Below are positions 23,701-35,012 of a DNA stretch of 64,000 nt, in pieces (within the stretch, counting starts at the first letter, position 1; every line of letters starts with the position of its first letter). The position numbers and the translations under genes were made by a program. Below the pieces are notes generated by a model that did not search any database, was not told where the DNA came from, and saw only the letters and a list, made by a program, of their open reading frames with translations. The stretch covers positions 62,001-126,000 of the forward strand of contig JAQOTA010000028.1 of NCBI GenBank assembly GCA_029532415.1, given 5' to 3'. The stretch is from Marasmius tenuissimus. Its lineage: Eukaryota; Basidiomycota; Agaricomycetes; Agaricales; Marasmiaceae.

Positions 23701-23938
23701 ACTACCGACCATTACCCACCTGGTCGTACTCGGCCTCCTCCGCCTCGGTCCCTTGGATGTACCATCGTATTGGGCGCCTTTCCTGGGTTATCCTATTGTC
23801 ATTATTGACAATGAGACTGCCAGGCCCGTTATTAACATTTTGATCTCTCTCGATATGTACGAGACAATGGAGCTCAGAGCTGCTGGAACTCGGTCGATCG
23901 TTATCGGCAGAGCGGTAGCATGAACTCGGAGAGGACAT
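20706..23938 (-). CDS. Family A copy 3 (A3), intact 13-exon gene, 853 residues
   Basis: This is the best gene model in the window. Exons: 23938-23720, 23659-23462, 23407-23370, 23316-23249, 23194-23124, 23069-22672, 22622-22486, 22438-22022, 21949-21818, 21766-21648, 21590-21110, 21062-20946, 20872-20706. They total 2,562 nt with every phase matching. Residues 1-73 hold a Ser-rich leader and ERDQNVNNGPGSLIVNNDNR. Residues 74-516 form the core: DCEHSIWLGEIVSG, LNRSKIPLLIFLGG, ELVPFAVFAKN, LWMDMRKGVFCRGP, LLKEEVLIRYLASL, PTVFCTLTDTPIAVANNVW and FDPTTTDFARHLEYD. Residues about 517-798 are Ser/Thr/Glu-rich. Residues about 813-846 are hydrophobic (FLATWWLVFDCIIVFWCLFL), ending LSLSPR-stop, which suggests a C-terminal membrane anchor. 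Intron 10 (57 nt) is open in frame and may be retained. Function unknown. Confidence 0.85.
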
Positions 23939-24653
23939 GGATGATGGGTGAATCGTGATGGGCTCGACGACGAGTAGAACAGATCATCAGCCTTAAAAGC
24001 TCCAAGCCTCATGTCGTCCCACACACCACAATCCTAGCCTAAACATACGACATGCTGTAGAGCGTGTGAGGGTCAAACCCGAGACAAGAGAATCACGCGA
24101 TGTACCCAAAAATTGTACATACCGGGTATCGACGAGTCGTGCCTCTCTATTGCTCCAGCCTTCTCGCCAGTGAGCACAAAGGGAGTCCCCTCCTGTCGCC
24201 TTTGTGGTCCCTTGCCCCCACTCCTTCCAATCAAAATCCCAGCTTGAACCACAAGTTCCAGTCAGAAGGCAAGCCATTCTGATCCCAACAGATTCTCCCA
24301 CCGAACCACAACAAAACCATGCACCCATGATACCAATGCTGTAGAATGGACAGAGCGTGGAGTGGTGATACATGCCGATTCAGGTTTCATTGCTGTTCAT
24401 CAGCATTTCTTTCTGGACTGAATGAGCGCTGGGCTCACGCCCAATTCACCGCCTTGAGTCACTGAGCGCGGGACTGGGATATGAAAAATAACACTGGTCA
24501 AGTTTATTTCTAGAGACACGGTACCAGAGCCATTGTGATTATCTCAAGTTGAATCAGATCCACCCCAGCCTATCACAACCTTCCTAATGTCCACAGTTAA
24601 CCAATACCGACCGTCATAATTGAGCCCGAACTGTAAAGAGAGTTCATTGTAGC
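23939..24653. repeat. Upstream flank of A3 with fragment shared with 49470-49700
   Basis: Unlike other A genes, A3 has almost no B copy upstream; only about 50 bp near 24050 resemble B. The part 24230-24480 matches 49470-49700 (shared CGATGCACCCATGACAC-like and GCCGATTCA blocks), so both keep the same B-derived fragment. The minus-strand frame 23993-24373 spans it but has no supporting homolog that I recognise. Confidence 0.45.
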
Positions 24654-25227
24654 TCAGGATGTTACGGGAGGAAGTCCTCGAAGCATCCTATCCCGGTTCA
24701 CAACGCGTACGTCTTCTCGTCTGATACAATCACCAGAACCCAATGTCGACCGACCGCTCGGAATGCGTGTGCGAATCCAAGAACCAAAGAACCAGTGTAG
24801 TATGCCTTCATGGGCTCTGAGGTACGATTGAGCAGGTTCAATGGCAGGAGGCGGGTATAGCCGAAGATAACCCTCCTCGCGATGTTTGGAGAAATCTTCT
24901 AGTGGACTCCCGAGCTCAATCACACCCTCTCGTATCGATGTTTGTCAAGTCCACGATCGCTGGCTTGAGCTTCAAGATGTGGTGGAAACTGACAAGTGGC
25001 ATGCTGAGATTGGGGCTCCGCATCCAGTCCAGCTCGGCTGTGTGTGTTGTGGACGACGAGAAAACTGGCTTTGTGGGCGTCGGTCCGGCGATGGTGGCAG
25101 TTACCCGGGAGAAATGCCGGTATTTCTCCTTGGTTCTTACCGTCATGAACGATCCAGCTGGTCCTTCCGAAAAGTTCCTGCTCCTCTCTTCAACTATCTC
25201 AGTTTTAATTCGACAACCGATATGCAT
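24654..25227 (-). pseudogene. Possible broken minus-strand gene, unidentified
   Basis: Two open frames abut: 24916-25227 (words YRHFSRVTATIAGP and FHHILKLKPAIVDLTNIDTR) and 24654-24923 (REGVIELGSPLEDF, GYLRLYPPPAIEPAQSYL). They overlap by a few bases one base out of frame, as a single-base indel would produce. Hydrophobic stretches at 25330-25420 and 25800-25880 on the same strand might be upstream membrane exons. The opposite-strand frame 24902-25420 is as long, so strand choice is uncertain. I cannot name a family. Confidence 0.3.
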
Positions 25228-26844
25228 ACTACTCGGACAAACAGAAACTCAGCCCGAAGTAAACTCCCCACTCAACACAAGAACTTCAGGAAAAGAGCTC
25301 CAAGACGACAGATCCGTACGCAGTCACTATATCAAGGCTGAGGTTAGCACGAGCACGACAACTGTGCCCAATGCGAATAAAGATGTAGACAGGGCGTATG
25401 GTACTAATGTATTGCTGTAGAAGGGTCTCAGACGAAAAAAGAGAAAGTGGCAGTGGGAGCGGGCAGAAAGAGAAGGGGTTGTTGTGGCCAAAAAAACATC
25501 GGTGAGTACTCATTTTTGAATGGTCAAGATGGATTGTAGGGGGAGAAGGCGTTATGCATGTATTTTGTGTTCTTTGTATTCATTTCTCCCAAGCATCTCT
25601 CTCCTATCTTCATTGCTCAGAATGTCGACCTCGATTTCTCGAGGGCCAGATGCAAGACCCCCTACTTTTCAGCCACTCGTCAACGTTGGTTCCAAATGAA
25701 CCTGAAATTGACGTCGCTAAATCTCTGCCTACATATCAAAACTCGGCTCGGTGACACGCTTTGGCCGCCTCACCATCCGAGATCTCCAATTTCCCAAGTC
25801 CGACAGCTCTCATCCAACCTTTACGCCCAAAGGACCCTACCCAAGCAAAACCACATGCCAGCATCGTTAGCAACAGACTCATGAAGACGCATATCCAAGT
25901 TCTCCCCTCGCAGCTTCTTATTTGCCAGTCAATCACCTTCGTCTCACAGCGCAATCTGAATCCTGAATATCTCTCTGCGGGTCAGCACCGTTTTTTGGCG
26001 ACTCGACGGGCTGTTGGTCAGGCTCACACGACAGAGTCGGAACCACAGTGACTTGAGGATGGTCAAATTGACGTGGCTACTACCGATGGCTCGAAGGATC
26101 ATCGGTACCCAAGTTAGTATTCGTCGCAGTCGGCCCTATACACACAGTGACAAGTCACAATGAATAAACCACTGTGATTGTCTTCAGTCTCGCATCCCTC
26201 GTATCTATGATGTCCTCGTCTAAGCATTCTAAATGTATTCACCACGCGGATCGAGATATAGTCTCCCCGGCAGTGATTGGACGACAAATCATAACTGCAT
26301 TCTGGATTGATTATATGATGATGTTGCCTTTGTTGGCGCGTCATGTAGAACCTTGGCGAGATCCTAGGGCACAAAGATTGGATTGGTGAGCTTCGTTCAT
26401 CCTATAAATCGTTTAAAAGCAATGGTTCGGGTCCGTGTGAGGGGATGTTCGAGCTTAGGGGCGTACGGACACCGATACAGCTTTCTTCCCGAACGAAAAG
26501 AGCTGACTATCAGGCCAATAGCACCCCGATCAGCCCTTTTTTAGATGTAGGCTATCTATTTCCCAATATCCACATTCTACGGCGACCGTGGTAGAATTCA
26601 TGAGCCAATCATGATTTTTTCACCCCTGGAGACTCCTTGGCTCGTTGAGTACTGACGATCCTCAGCAAGACGGTCAGCTCGAGCTCAATGTCGAAGACCG
26701 TCATCCTATCCATGAACTCAAACACACGGAGACCGGACGCGGGTCCTGCCTTTCTATTGACGCCGCCAAATCAAGTTTGTCTCAACTCACACAAAATCAA
26801 AGTCCCCGGGATGTGAGGTCTGTACGAACTTCAATCGGGGCGAA
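25228..26844. other. Single-copy gene-poor stretch
   Basis: No part of this stretch clearly matches the A, B, C or E repeats. Short frames occur on both strands; the minus frame 25736-25954 contains a hydrophobic run (VFMSLLLTMLACGFAWVG). No start, splice chain or homolog supports a gene call. It separates the A3 and A4 loci. Confidence 0.3.
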
Positions 26845-29800
26845 TCAAACATGTGAGTTGATTTTCCGGTTAATCCTCGACAACCCGGTGGGTTCCTGCT
26901 GGACCGATTCACTGAGAGTTATACATATCGCGTACAGTAAAATTATACATAGGGTAGCAATGTAAATAAGAGGCGACCGGGGAGAATGCAAAGGTATCGG
27001 TATCTGCACCAGACGAGCAATGAACGAAGCACTCCTACCCCCTCGGCCCATGCACGTTATCGCCACTTTCCTGATTCCACCTGCTGAGCGAAGAGAAGGA
27101 TGTCTGTACTTCCCGAATCATGTCCGAAGACGTATGTAGGTATTGAGATGTTGAAGGCTGTTGATAGAATTGAGGAGCGGCGCTCCAGGTACTTCCGACC
27201 TGACCTCCACCATAATCAGGGGGAAATGAAGAATAACCATCAGACGTGCCGGGGTACATGTTGGGATTGGTAGGGACAGCCGGAGTGTACGACGGTGCAT
27301 GATGCTGGGAGGTGCCGGAGAAGTTATTGGCAATATGTGGGTAATGAGAAGGAGGCTGTGAGTAGGATTGATGAATAATGTTCTTGTACCGCTCGAGGGT
27401 TGTATTTTTGACTGGTCCTCCTCCGTGATAGCGAGCAGAAGGATCGTATCCGTCGGTCATAAGTATGCCTGTGTGGTTCATAGTGGGATTGGCGGAATTG
27501 TCGATGGTCGGTGTACTATACGATGGTGAGTGGTAGTTGGGAAGGCCAGAAAACATCATGGTGGCAGCAGCCGGTACGTGATGCATGCTTGTTTGCGTAC
27601 CCGTGGACTCCACAGTCCGAGAGTAGCTCTCGTCAGACGTGGTTGTTTCAATGGAATATACAGTCGGGTCGGCGTAGGCGGAGTCGATTGGGCTGGCGAG
27701 AGGACGGGGATTTGGGACGATATTGAAGTCAGCGGCACCAGCATTACCATGCAAGTTCCCTTGGAAGGCTATGGGTGAAGAGGAGTCCAGCATTATCTCG
27801 TGCTGTGGCTCCACCTCGATCGGTCCTGTGTTTGTCGTACGCGGAACTGACCCATTGGTTGGTCTATTCATACTATCCAGGTTGAACAGCGTGCTAGCTG
27901 AGGTTCGGTTCGGATGGGCGTACGGAGGAACATGACCGTTGTAGAGTCCCTGAAAGCGATTGACATTCTGCGGCATGCTAGTATCCGTGGCAAACATTTG
28001 TCTCTTCGGAAGTGGGTGAATGAGCCGTAAGCTGGGTTCGTCGGTAGTTCGAGCATTGCTGGTGTGATTCTTGTGGCAGAGATCCTAGAAGGTATCCGAA
28101 ATCCATAAGGAGACGGGGCGACAAAAGGAAAAACTGATAACGCACCCGTTCTTCTTCTTCGTGGCAGTGGTACTCTATTCCTCTTTCTCCTGCACTTGTT
28201 CTCTGGCGCTTGTTGGCAACAAAACCTGGGGTGGTGAGGTCGGCCTCCGAATTCACAAGAGCATCACCTATATGCTGTTATCAGGATCAGGGCATTTACA
28301 ACGATGTATGCAACCCACCCGAGACGGGCATATTCATACTGCAATGCGTGGTCGAGGCTCGATCATTCTCGTGCTGTTGGTTTTGTAAGGAATGGTTCGA
28401 GTCGATATCGGTATCGGTGGGGCAACCTAGAACACGAGGATCGGGATGACCAGATGTGAGGACGAGCGGTTGTGGATAGCTGAGGAGTGAGAACTCACCT
28501 TCATCCACCACTTTAAATCGATCGGAGTTGTTTATAGGGCGAAAAGTGTAGCCATCGTATTCGAGATGTCGAGCAAAGTCGGTTGTTGTCGGATCGAAAC
28601 CTCGGGGGACTAGATACTGGCGAAGCAACTTGTAGTGATTGGTAGGCCAGGACCATGATTTGAAGTATTTCTTGAACCAGAGCTCAACGGGGAGGCCGAG
28701 GGTATGACAGTCATCGGGTGAAAGAGGAGGTTGGCCGCTTTTGTAGAACGACCAGTAGTGGAAGGAGGAATTCCAGCCAGCATCAGCCAGCGATTTGGGA
28801 GGAGGTGGATAGAAGAAAAAGTAGATTGGCTGTCGCTGTTGGAGTTCAGCGGAGTCGGAGGAGCCGGAAAGGTTGACATCGCACCACCCCTCAGGCACGA
28901 CCAGGTCTGTGCAATGTCAAAAGGTGGAGATGGCAACAAGGAAAGAGACGTACTGAAAACACCGAGATTTCCTTCCGAGGATATTCCCAGGGCATGAAAA
29001 ATACTCCACGCCACTGACACCCAGGCTTCTCTTGCATCGTCATTCAAATCCAAATGGAACTTCCGAACGTTGAAATCAAAGCGTCGAATTGTATTCCAGT
29101 CAGCCATGGAATCAACGAGTCGAAATCTACTCCAGTCAGTCGAAGGAAGTAGCGAAAAAGTTCAGATGAGCTCACCTAGTCCATCCATTTCCCAACAACT
29201 CTCGATCTACGAGATTGTTGTGGCTTCGACTCTGCCAGACATTATTCGCAACAGCGATGGGGGTGTCGGTCAAAGTGCAAAACACCGTCGGCTGATCAAC
29301 TGATCCAGGCACATGTACGTCATACGAACTTTTTGAACCAATATCACGCACAACTTCATGATCTGTCCCCTTCTTCTTCAAAGATGCCAAGTAGCGTATC
29401 AGGACCTCCTCCTTGAGAAGGTCCGAAGTCGTGGCTGGGCTCTTGATTACTGTGCTCCAGCTGAGATAAATACCTGAATTTGGCGCCTCCGGACCACGAC
29501 AGAAGACTCCCTTTCTCGTATCCATCCACAGTCTCGATCGCGAGTCACGACTGCCTGAGTATCTACAACCCAAATGAACCTACGACGTCTCTCAAGCGAC
29601 TTGGTTCTCAATCTCGTCAATCTTGTACTCACCAACAAACTTCCGAAATAATACTGGCCCAATTTCCTTATATTCTTTGCAAAGACTGCAAAGGGCACAA
29701 GTTCTAAAGTATACTAGGAATCAGTTATGCTCCGCTGACGCGTATCAGACCGCTTACCGCCCAAGAAAATCAACAGTGGGATTTTGGACCGGTTGAGCCC

Positions 29801-30444
29801 AACAAGGTGGGCATTACTTGCGCTTCTGCTCGGCTTCACAATCAAGTTCTCAGCGCAACCAGAGGATATAAAACCTACAGATTCGCCGAATGGCGCTGGA
29901 AGCCGTGCTTCCATTCCTGCTTGAATGGTTTAGTACAGCTCTGAGCAGCTCAAGAAGGGTTGAATCATACCTCTGGAGCGCCCTGGCCTCGATAAGCCTC
30001 AACTGTGACTATTGTTCCCTTTTCATTTCCCGATACGATTTCCCCAAGCCATACACTCTGTTCACAATCAAATACATATCGATGCGTTTTCCGGTCCCAT
30101 CTCTTGAGATTTTGTCGATGTATCATTCGAAGCGGCCGAATATCACCGCGCCTGTATTCTCCGTACTAGTAAATTCAACTTTTATAAGCCTGCAAAACCT
30201 CGAGAGACTCCCGATAATTACCCACCTGGTCGTACTCCGCCTCCTCCGCCTCGGTCCCTTGAATGTACCATCGTATTGGGCGGCTTTCCTGGGTTATCCT
30301 GTTGTTATTGTTGACAATAAGGCTCCCAGGCCCGTTATTTACGTTTTGATCCCTCCCGATATGCACGAGTCGGAGTGCAGGGCTGCTAGAACTTGGTTGG
30401 TCGTTGTCGGCAGAGGAGGAAGAAGTCGAAGTGGAATAGGGCAT
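26845..30444 (-). CDS. Family A copy 4 (A4) with a long divergent Pro/Ser/Tyr-rich tail
   Basis: The 5' half follows the A3 exon plan: exon 1 30444-30226, then DCEQSVWLGEIVSG, LNRSKIPLLIFLGG, ELVPFAVFAKNIRKL, LWMDTRKGVFCRGP and PTVFCTLTDTPIAVANNVW. Exon 7 begins with a small local duplication (DSMADWNTIRRFDF). After linker words GDALVNSEADLTT and DLCHKN, the reading enters a 320-codon open frame (27997-27035). It is rich in Ser, Pro, Tyr, Asn and Gly (DSAYADPTVYSIETTTSDES, HYPHIANNFSG), unlike A3. The frame stops at 27035. A GTGCAT donor after ESGDN and a CAG acceptor 52 nt on would instead join the exon 26845-27007, whose SPLIYIATLCIILLYAICI could be a membrane anchor. I favour the spliced form because A3, A5, A6 and A7 end in hydrophobic tails. 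Function unknown. Confidence 0.72.
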
Positions 30445-30487
30445 GGCGTGGACTCGGTAGCTGCTCAGCGTACTACAAGGTAATATC

Positions 30488-30496
30488 GATTATATA
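30488..30496 (-). promoter_or_regulatory. TATA-like motif upstream of A4
   Basis: TATATAATC on the minus strand, 44 nt before the A4 ATG, identical in position to that of A2 and A6. Confidence 0.4.
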
Positions 30497-32450
30497 TCCT
30501 TCTCGAAAGCCTCATGCTGTTCTGCATCAGGCACCCAAGTCAAAATTGTTATCGGTATGTTGAAACCGCATATTAACTGGCTGTAGAGCGCGAGTAAGTG
30601 GGCCATCACATCATTACACATAGTCCGAATGACCGCGGTTTCTCACGTGGAAGACATGAGTAACCTCAGTCGTCGTCGATGATCGAGGACCACAGGCAAC
30701 TCACTCGTTGCGGGAATTCTCCTTAGTATCCCCACTCCCCCTAGCTCAAAGCCCGTTGCTTCCCGCAGTATTGTCAACATCTGGTTGTAAGAAAAATGGT
30801 TCGAGCTCTCTCAACCGACTTAAATGGGCGTCAGGATCAAGCCTTCGACCACGACTTACCTTGTGGAATGAAATTCAAGCTGTCTATCAGCTCCACTTCG
30901 AATATGACCGGGCGATAGAAACATACCTGATCCACCCCTCCAATGAATGAGTAGAAGAATCCAGAACATATGATTCGATCAAGACCAGTTCCCGGCAGGA
31001 ACAGTAGGAACGTTCGAGAAAATCCCCAAAAATAGCGAGCTGCGCCGGATTGCAAACAGGCGGTGGACGGCCATAGTGAGCCTTTGCCTATCTTGCACCT
31101 TATAGTTATGACCCTGCTGTGGTCACAGATCATCGAAATCGCCCAAGAAAAGACACAAAACCGACCTTCAGCCACCGATAGCCTTGACAGTCTTCCCCGA
31201 AACCGACTCGTAAATCAATGAATCGTTCTAGAGTTTGCCTTCAGGCGGCCTGTGTGTGTGGCTATTTTTGTGAACATCTGATCTTGGAAGACGCGAGGCT
31301 TAGATTGACCCTTTGCCCAGGTCGCAGGGATCGGTAAGGTCGGTTTTCTATGTCGACCTCTTTCGTGAAGGCAACGGTTTGTGCGCGCCTCAAGGGAGCA
31401 AAGACGGAGGTTACGTACCCAGTAAGAAAACAATCTGCCATTCGAGTGGATGAACGAGTTGAGGTATACGCACATACGTTGAGAGCAACACATGGCGAGT
31501 CATGGCCGCTGCCCCATCTACAAGACCAATAGTAGCGCCGGTTCGAGAAATCACAGACTTGATCTCTCTTCAATAACCTTCCGACGAGTGTGTCGGGTTG
31601 TGAAAGCGTAGCGGTGGCGATCCTGATCCAAAGTCAAGCTATTCTCTATCGAGAAGGTTAGTCTAGAACGAGTGATGATGTCGATGTTGCGCTCAGATAC
31701 ACCTAGGATAACTGTCCGAGTCACTAACAATTAGCAATTACTACTCAATACTCCCGAGCCGTTTAACGGCGACGTCAAGACAAATTGAGTGGGGGAACAA
31801 ATCTCACGAGGCAGCTCCATGACTGAGGAAGTAGGATTGTGAACGACCTAGCTCATCCTCGGTTCTCAAGTGGAAGTCCAGGAGCGATTGTACTCGAGAC
31901 GTACCGGATACAGATATGAGTCTCTTGGATCTGAATGACCGCATCTCCCTGCGTTGCTCCGGTATCTATATATATCAGCCGTTGCATAAGATTTTGCCTC
32001 TGTCGCCATCGAAGACAACAACCGTCGTAGTGTCCCAAATCAGGCGTCCTTCGGGTTGACGGTGTTGCCACTTGATCCTCGTATGAGACCTCAATTTTAC
32101 TGAGTTCGAGTGATGGTGAGAAGAAGTTGTGAGAATTCGTCGTCAAAAGAGTACACCAGAAATTCGCCAGAAATTCGATTTGTTGGCAGCACAACGGTCG
32201 AGCGCATTTGTAAAGGAGCCAAAGTGACTCTCAGATAGGCGTTCATCAAGGTGGAGAGCTCACAAAATCAGCTAGTGCTCTTGATGAACACCCAGTATGG
32301 ACCATGGTGGGCGTTCCAAACAAAAAGCGAATTAGCTTTGTCAGCGGCTATCGCTTTGAGCCAAGGAGGTTACCCGTGGGAAATACCATAATCTAGGCTC
32401 TTGTTGACTCTCACCATGGACGATTTGCTGGCCTCGTCGCTTGCCCTTCC
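30497..32450 (-). pseudogene. Decayed family B copy 4
   Basis: This matches B2 in order, including VFAPLRRAQTVAFTKEV and SLRPGQRVN (31262-31573). This copy best preserves two further words on the minus strand: VALNVCAYTSTRSSTRM and, near 31900-32100, ATQGDAVIQIQETHICIRYV. The frames alternate without a complete exon chain. B copies share orientation and position with respect to A genes, so the pair may once have been a head-to-tail neighbour set. Confidence 0.45.
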
Positions 32451-34700
32451 ATTCTACCTCACCTACCTTCATAAAAATGAGTCAATAATGCCTACATGAC
32501 CCAGACATTCAACTCCCAACTTGAAGCGAGCTCAAAGAAAATGAAACGCCAGAAGAACTCGAAACCTGTCATCAGTCATGGCTTCATTTAGTGCTATCTC
32601 AACGTCTACGCAGTCATAGTTGAAGAAGAGTCGAAGTAACGTGAAGTAGACTCGTGCAAGGATACGTTTTGAAGTACCAACGTGAGCTTTTTCAATGTCT
32701 TTCTGCTTGATATTCCCCTTCATGATACCCCGTTCATGATGCTCGCTGCAGGCCGCGAACGTTCACCCAAACAAAAAAGGGAATAGGAAGGAAAGAGACG
32801 AGGAAAAAAAACAAAGCGAAGACGGCTGTGAAAGATCTCGAAGTAGATGGAGGAGGGTCTGGACCGTCAGTCTTGGAGAAGGGACATCTTGGTCGGAAGA
32901 TTCGACGGTCCGAGATATTGTCGTTGAGATGTATGTGAAGGTTTCTCAACGACTTCGGAATATTGATGCTGATACTCTATTCCCCCAACCTAAACATCTG
33001 GATTAAATGATTCTCAAACTCTTTCTTCCGGCCGCCTACAGGTGACAAGATTCAGGGTGTTGTGGATATGACTTCGAGCATGATCCGGTATTAGCTCGAG
33101 ACTCCCTGTCGGCGATGTAAATAACCGCTACCTTTTCACGGGCAACTTGGAAGCTGTCACTATGCTCGGCCGCCGCAACGACAGATGGCCGTCGGACATC
33201 ATTGAATGGAAGGTCGTCTCTACAGGTTGCGAGAGCGCCCATCTTCTCATGTCCCTTTGGGACATTATCGTACCGGACGAAGGAACTTACGGGATCTCCT
33301 GCCAGATTTCCGCAGTCTGAGGAGGAGGTACGCGGAATGAATGAGACCGAAAGAATCCTAACTCGTTTTATCTCTTATTGTCAACAGGATGTCAGGAATG
33401 ACGGTTACAAAGATGCTCGAAGAGGGTCGTCAGGTCCATCTTGGCATCTATCTACCTTGGAATCGTTGGGCGTGGCCCAGTGTGTGGATAGTGGCGAGGA
33501 AAGATCAAAGAAGACGCAATGGTACTGCTGTCCAAAGCTTGGAGATGCGAGAAAATTTCGTTCTTCACGACGTGAGCATTTTGACCTTTTATCCGTTATT
33601 CCACCATTCCCCTTTCCTTTCGAATTTACAGCGAGGGCAAATCTCTGAAACAACTGTGTCGAGCTATCGCAAACTTCTTGGGCGCTTGGCCGAAGGTCGA
33701 TACTCCAAAGCTCTTCGATACGGTTTGGGCCACTGGAGACAATGAGGGGGCCAAGGGGGTCTCGATGTGTGGATCGGTGCCTCGTGAGTATCAGTTCTAG
33801 ACGCATGCATTACTGTTGTCAGGTCTGACCTCTTCCCTGTCTCATAGAACACCCTCACCTCCGTCACACTGTATCGTCAACGTAAGTGTACTCGACCCCC
33901 AAGCCGGCTTCCTGACACCCACAGTCCATTCATTCGACTGGACACTTGAGAACCGCACGGTCGACTTCAATGGGAACTGAGAAGACCTCAAGTCGCCTGG
34001 CCCATAGGTAAATGGCTTGTAGCCCCCATTGTTACACGCTGTTGCAATCGTCAAACAAAACGAAAATCACGTCTACATCTTCGCTGGGAACCAAGTCGGA
34101 TGGCTGAAAGAGACGACAATGAGGTGCTCGAAACAGCATCGAGCTCCGTTGCAATTACACCATGAACAGTGAGTTTATCCTCGCTCCGAACGGCCAACAT
34201 CCAGGCCTACATCCTCACCATCAGTTCTTAGTTAACTGTGTGGCGTAGCACTGATAGCGGATAAAGAACCAAGCCTCGACTGGCCAGGAAGCCCAGCGGC
34301 GTAAGTCGAACCAGAAGATTTGAAAGAAAACTCAATCGGCAGTGTCAATGATTTAGGGGTGAGCTGTAGCACGCTCGGGTACGAGATTTGATTAGATTAA
34401 TAGCATTTTTGGGCTCTAATCTTCTCGCCAGGCGTACAAAGGATCGGTTTCGATACATTCACGAGAAAGACTCGGAGCCAAAACCGCGTTGAGTGAAGGT
34501 AGGGGTGCTCAAGCGGCGATGGGCGAAGCATGTCGTTCGTAACGACTGTACAAGATGTACATCGGATATGATGATTGAGTTGACGATTGCTCGGCATATT
34601 TGCTGTATGTCGAAGCTTTGCTTCCTGGCTTGGGAGTCGCGGTGTGGCCGTTACCGCCAGCTCCAGTCTATGGGTACTCATCAGGACGATCTTGGATCGA
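32451..34700 (+). repeat. Region C copy 4, decayed and unidentified
   Basis: More similar to C1 (5341-8240) than to C2 or C5. Shared blocks include 33140-33330 with 6590-6780 (GNLEAVTMLGR, then SLWDIIVPDEGTYG in one frame) and 33660-33760 with 7100-7220 (KVDTPKLFDTVWATGDNEG). Stops interrupt every frame. The right end (34560-34650) keeps about 60-90 bp of family A exon 8-like sequence, the same footprint as at C1. No product can be named. Confidence 0.45.
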
Positions 34701-35012
34701 AACTGAACCTCACATCTTACTTGTGACCTCCTTCACAAACACAGAGAAGTTGAACCATAACCCAAGTTCTCGTTCCCTTCCCAAACGTTACGCCTAATTA
34801 TAGTATTTCAGGACTCCGATGCGACACTGGCAAAAACGAAGCTCAGATTACCTCGTTTCCTTACAAGTTTGCCCCAAGTGTTTAGGACAAAACCACCTAT
34901 AAGATGCGAGCCAACAGATGAATATCAAATACAAGATCACAATAGATAGTCTCCATTAACTGGTAATCGAAGTAGAATACAGCCAAATCAATCTATCCTA
35001 ATAAACACGCAG

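Noticed and set aside
24902..25420. 172-codon plus-strand ORF
   Set aside because: No homolog or motif is recognised. The opposite strand is equally open, so it was not called as a gene.
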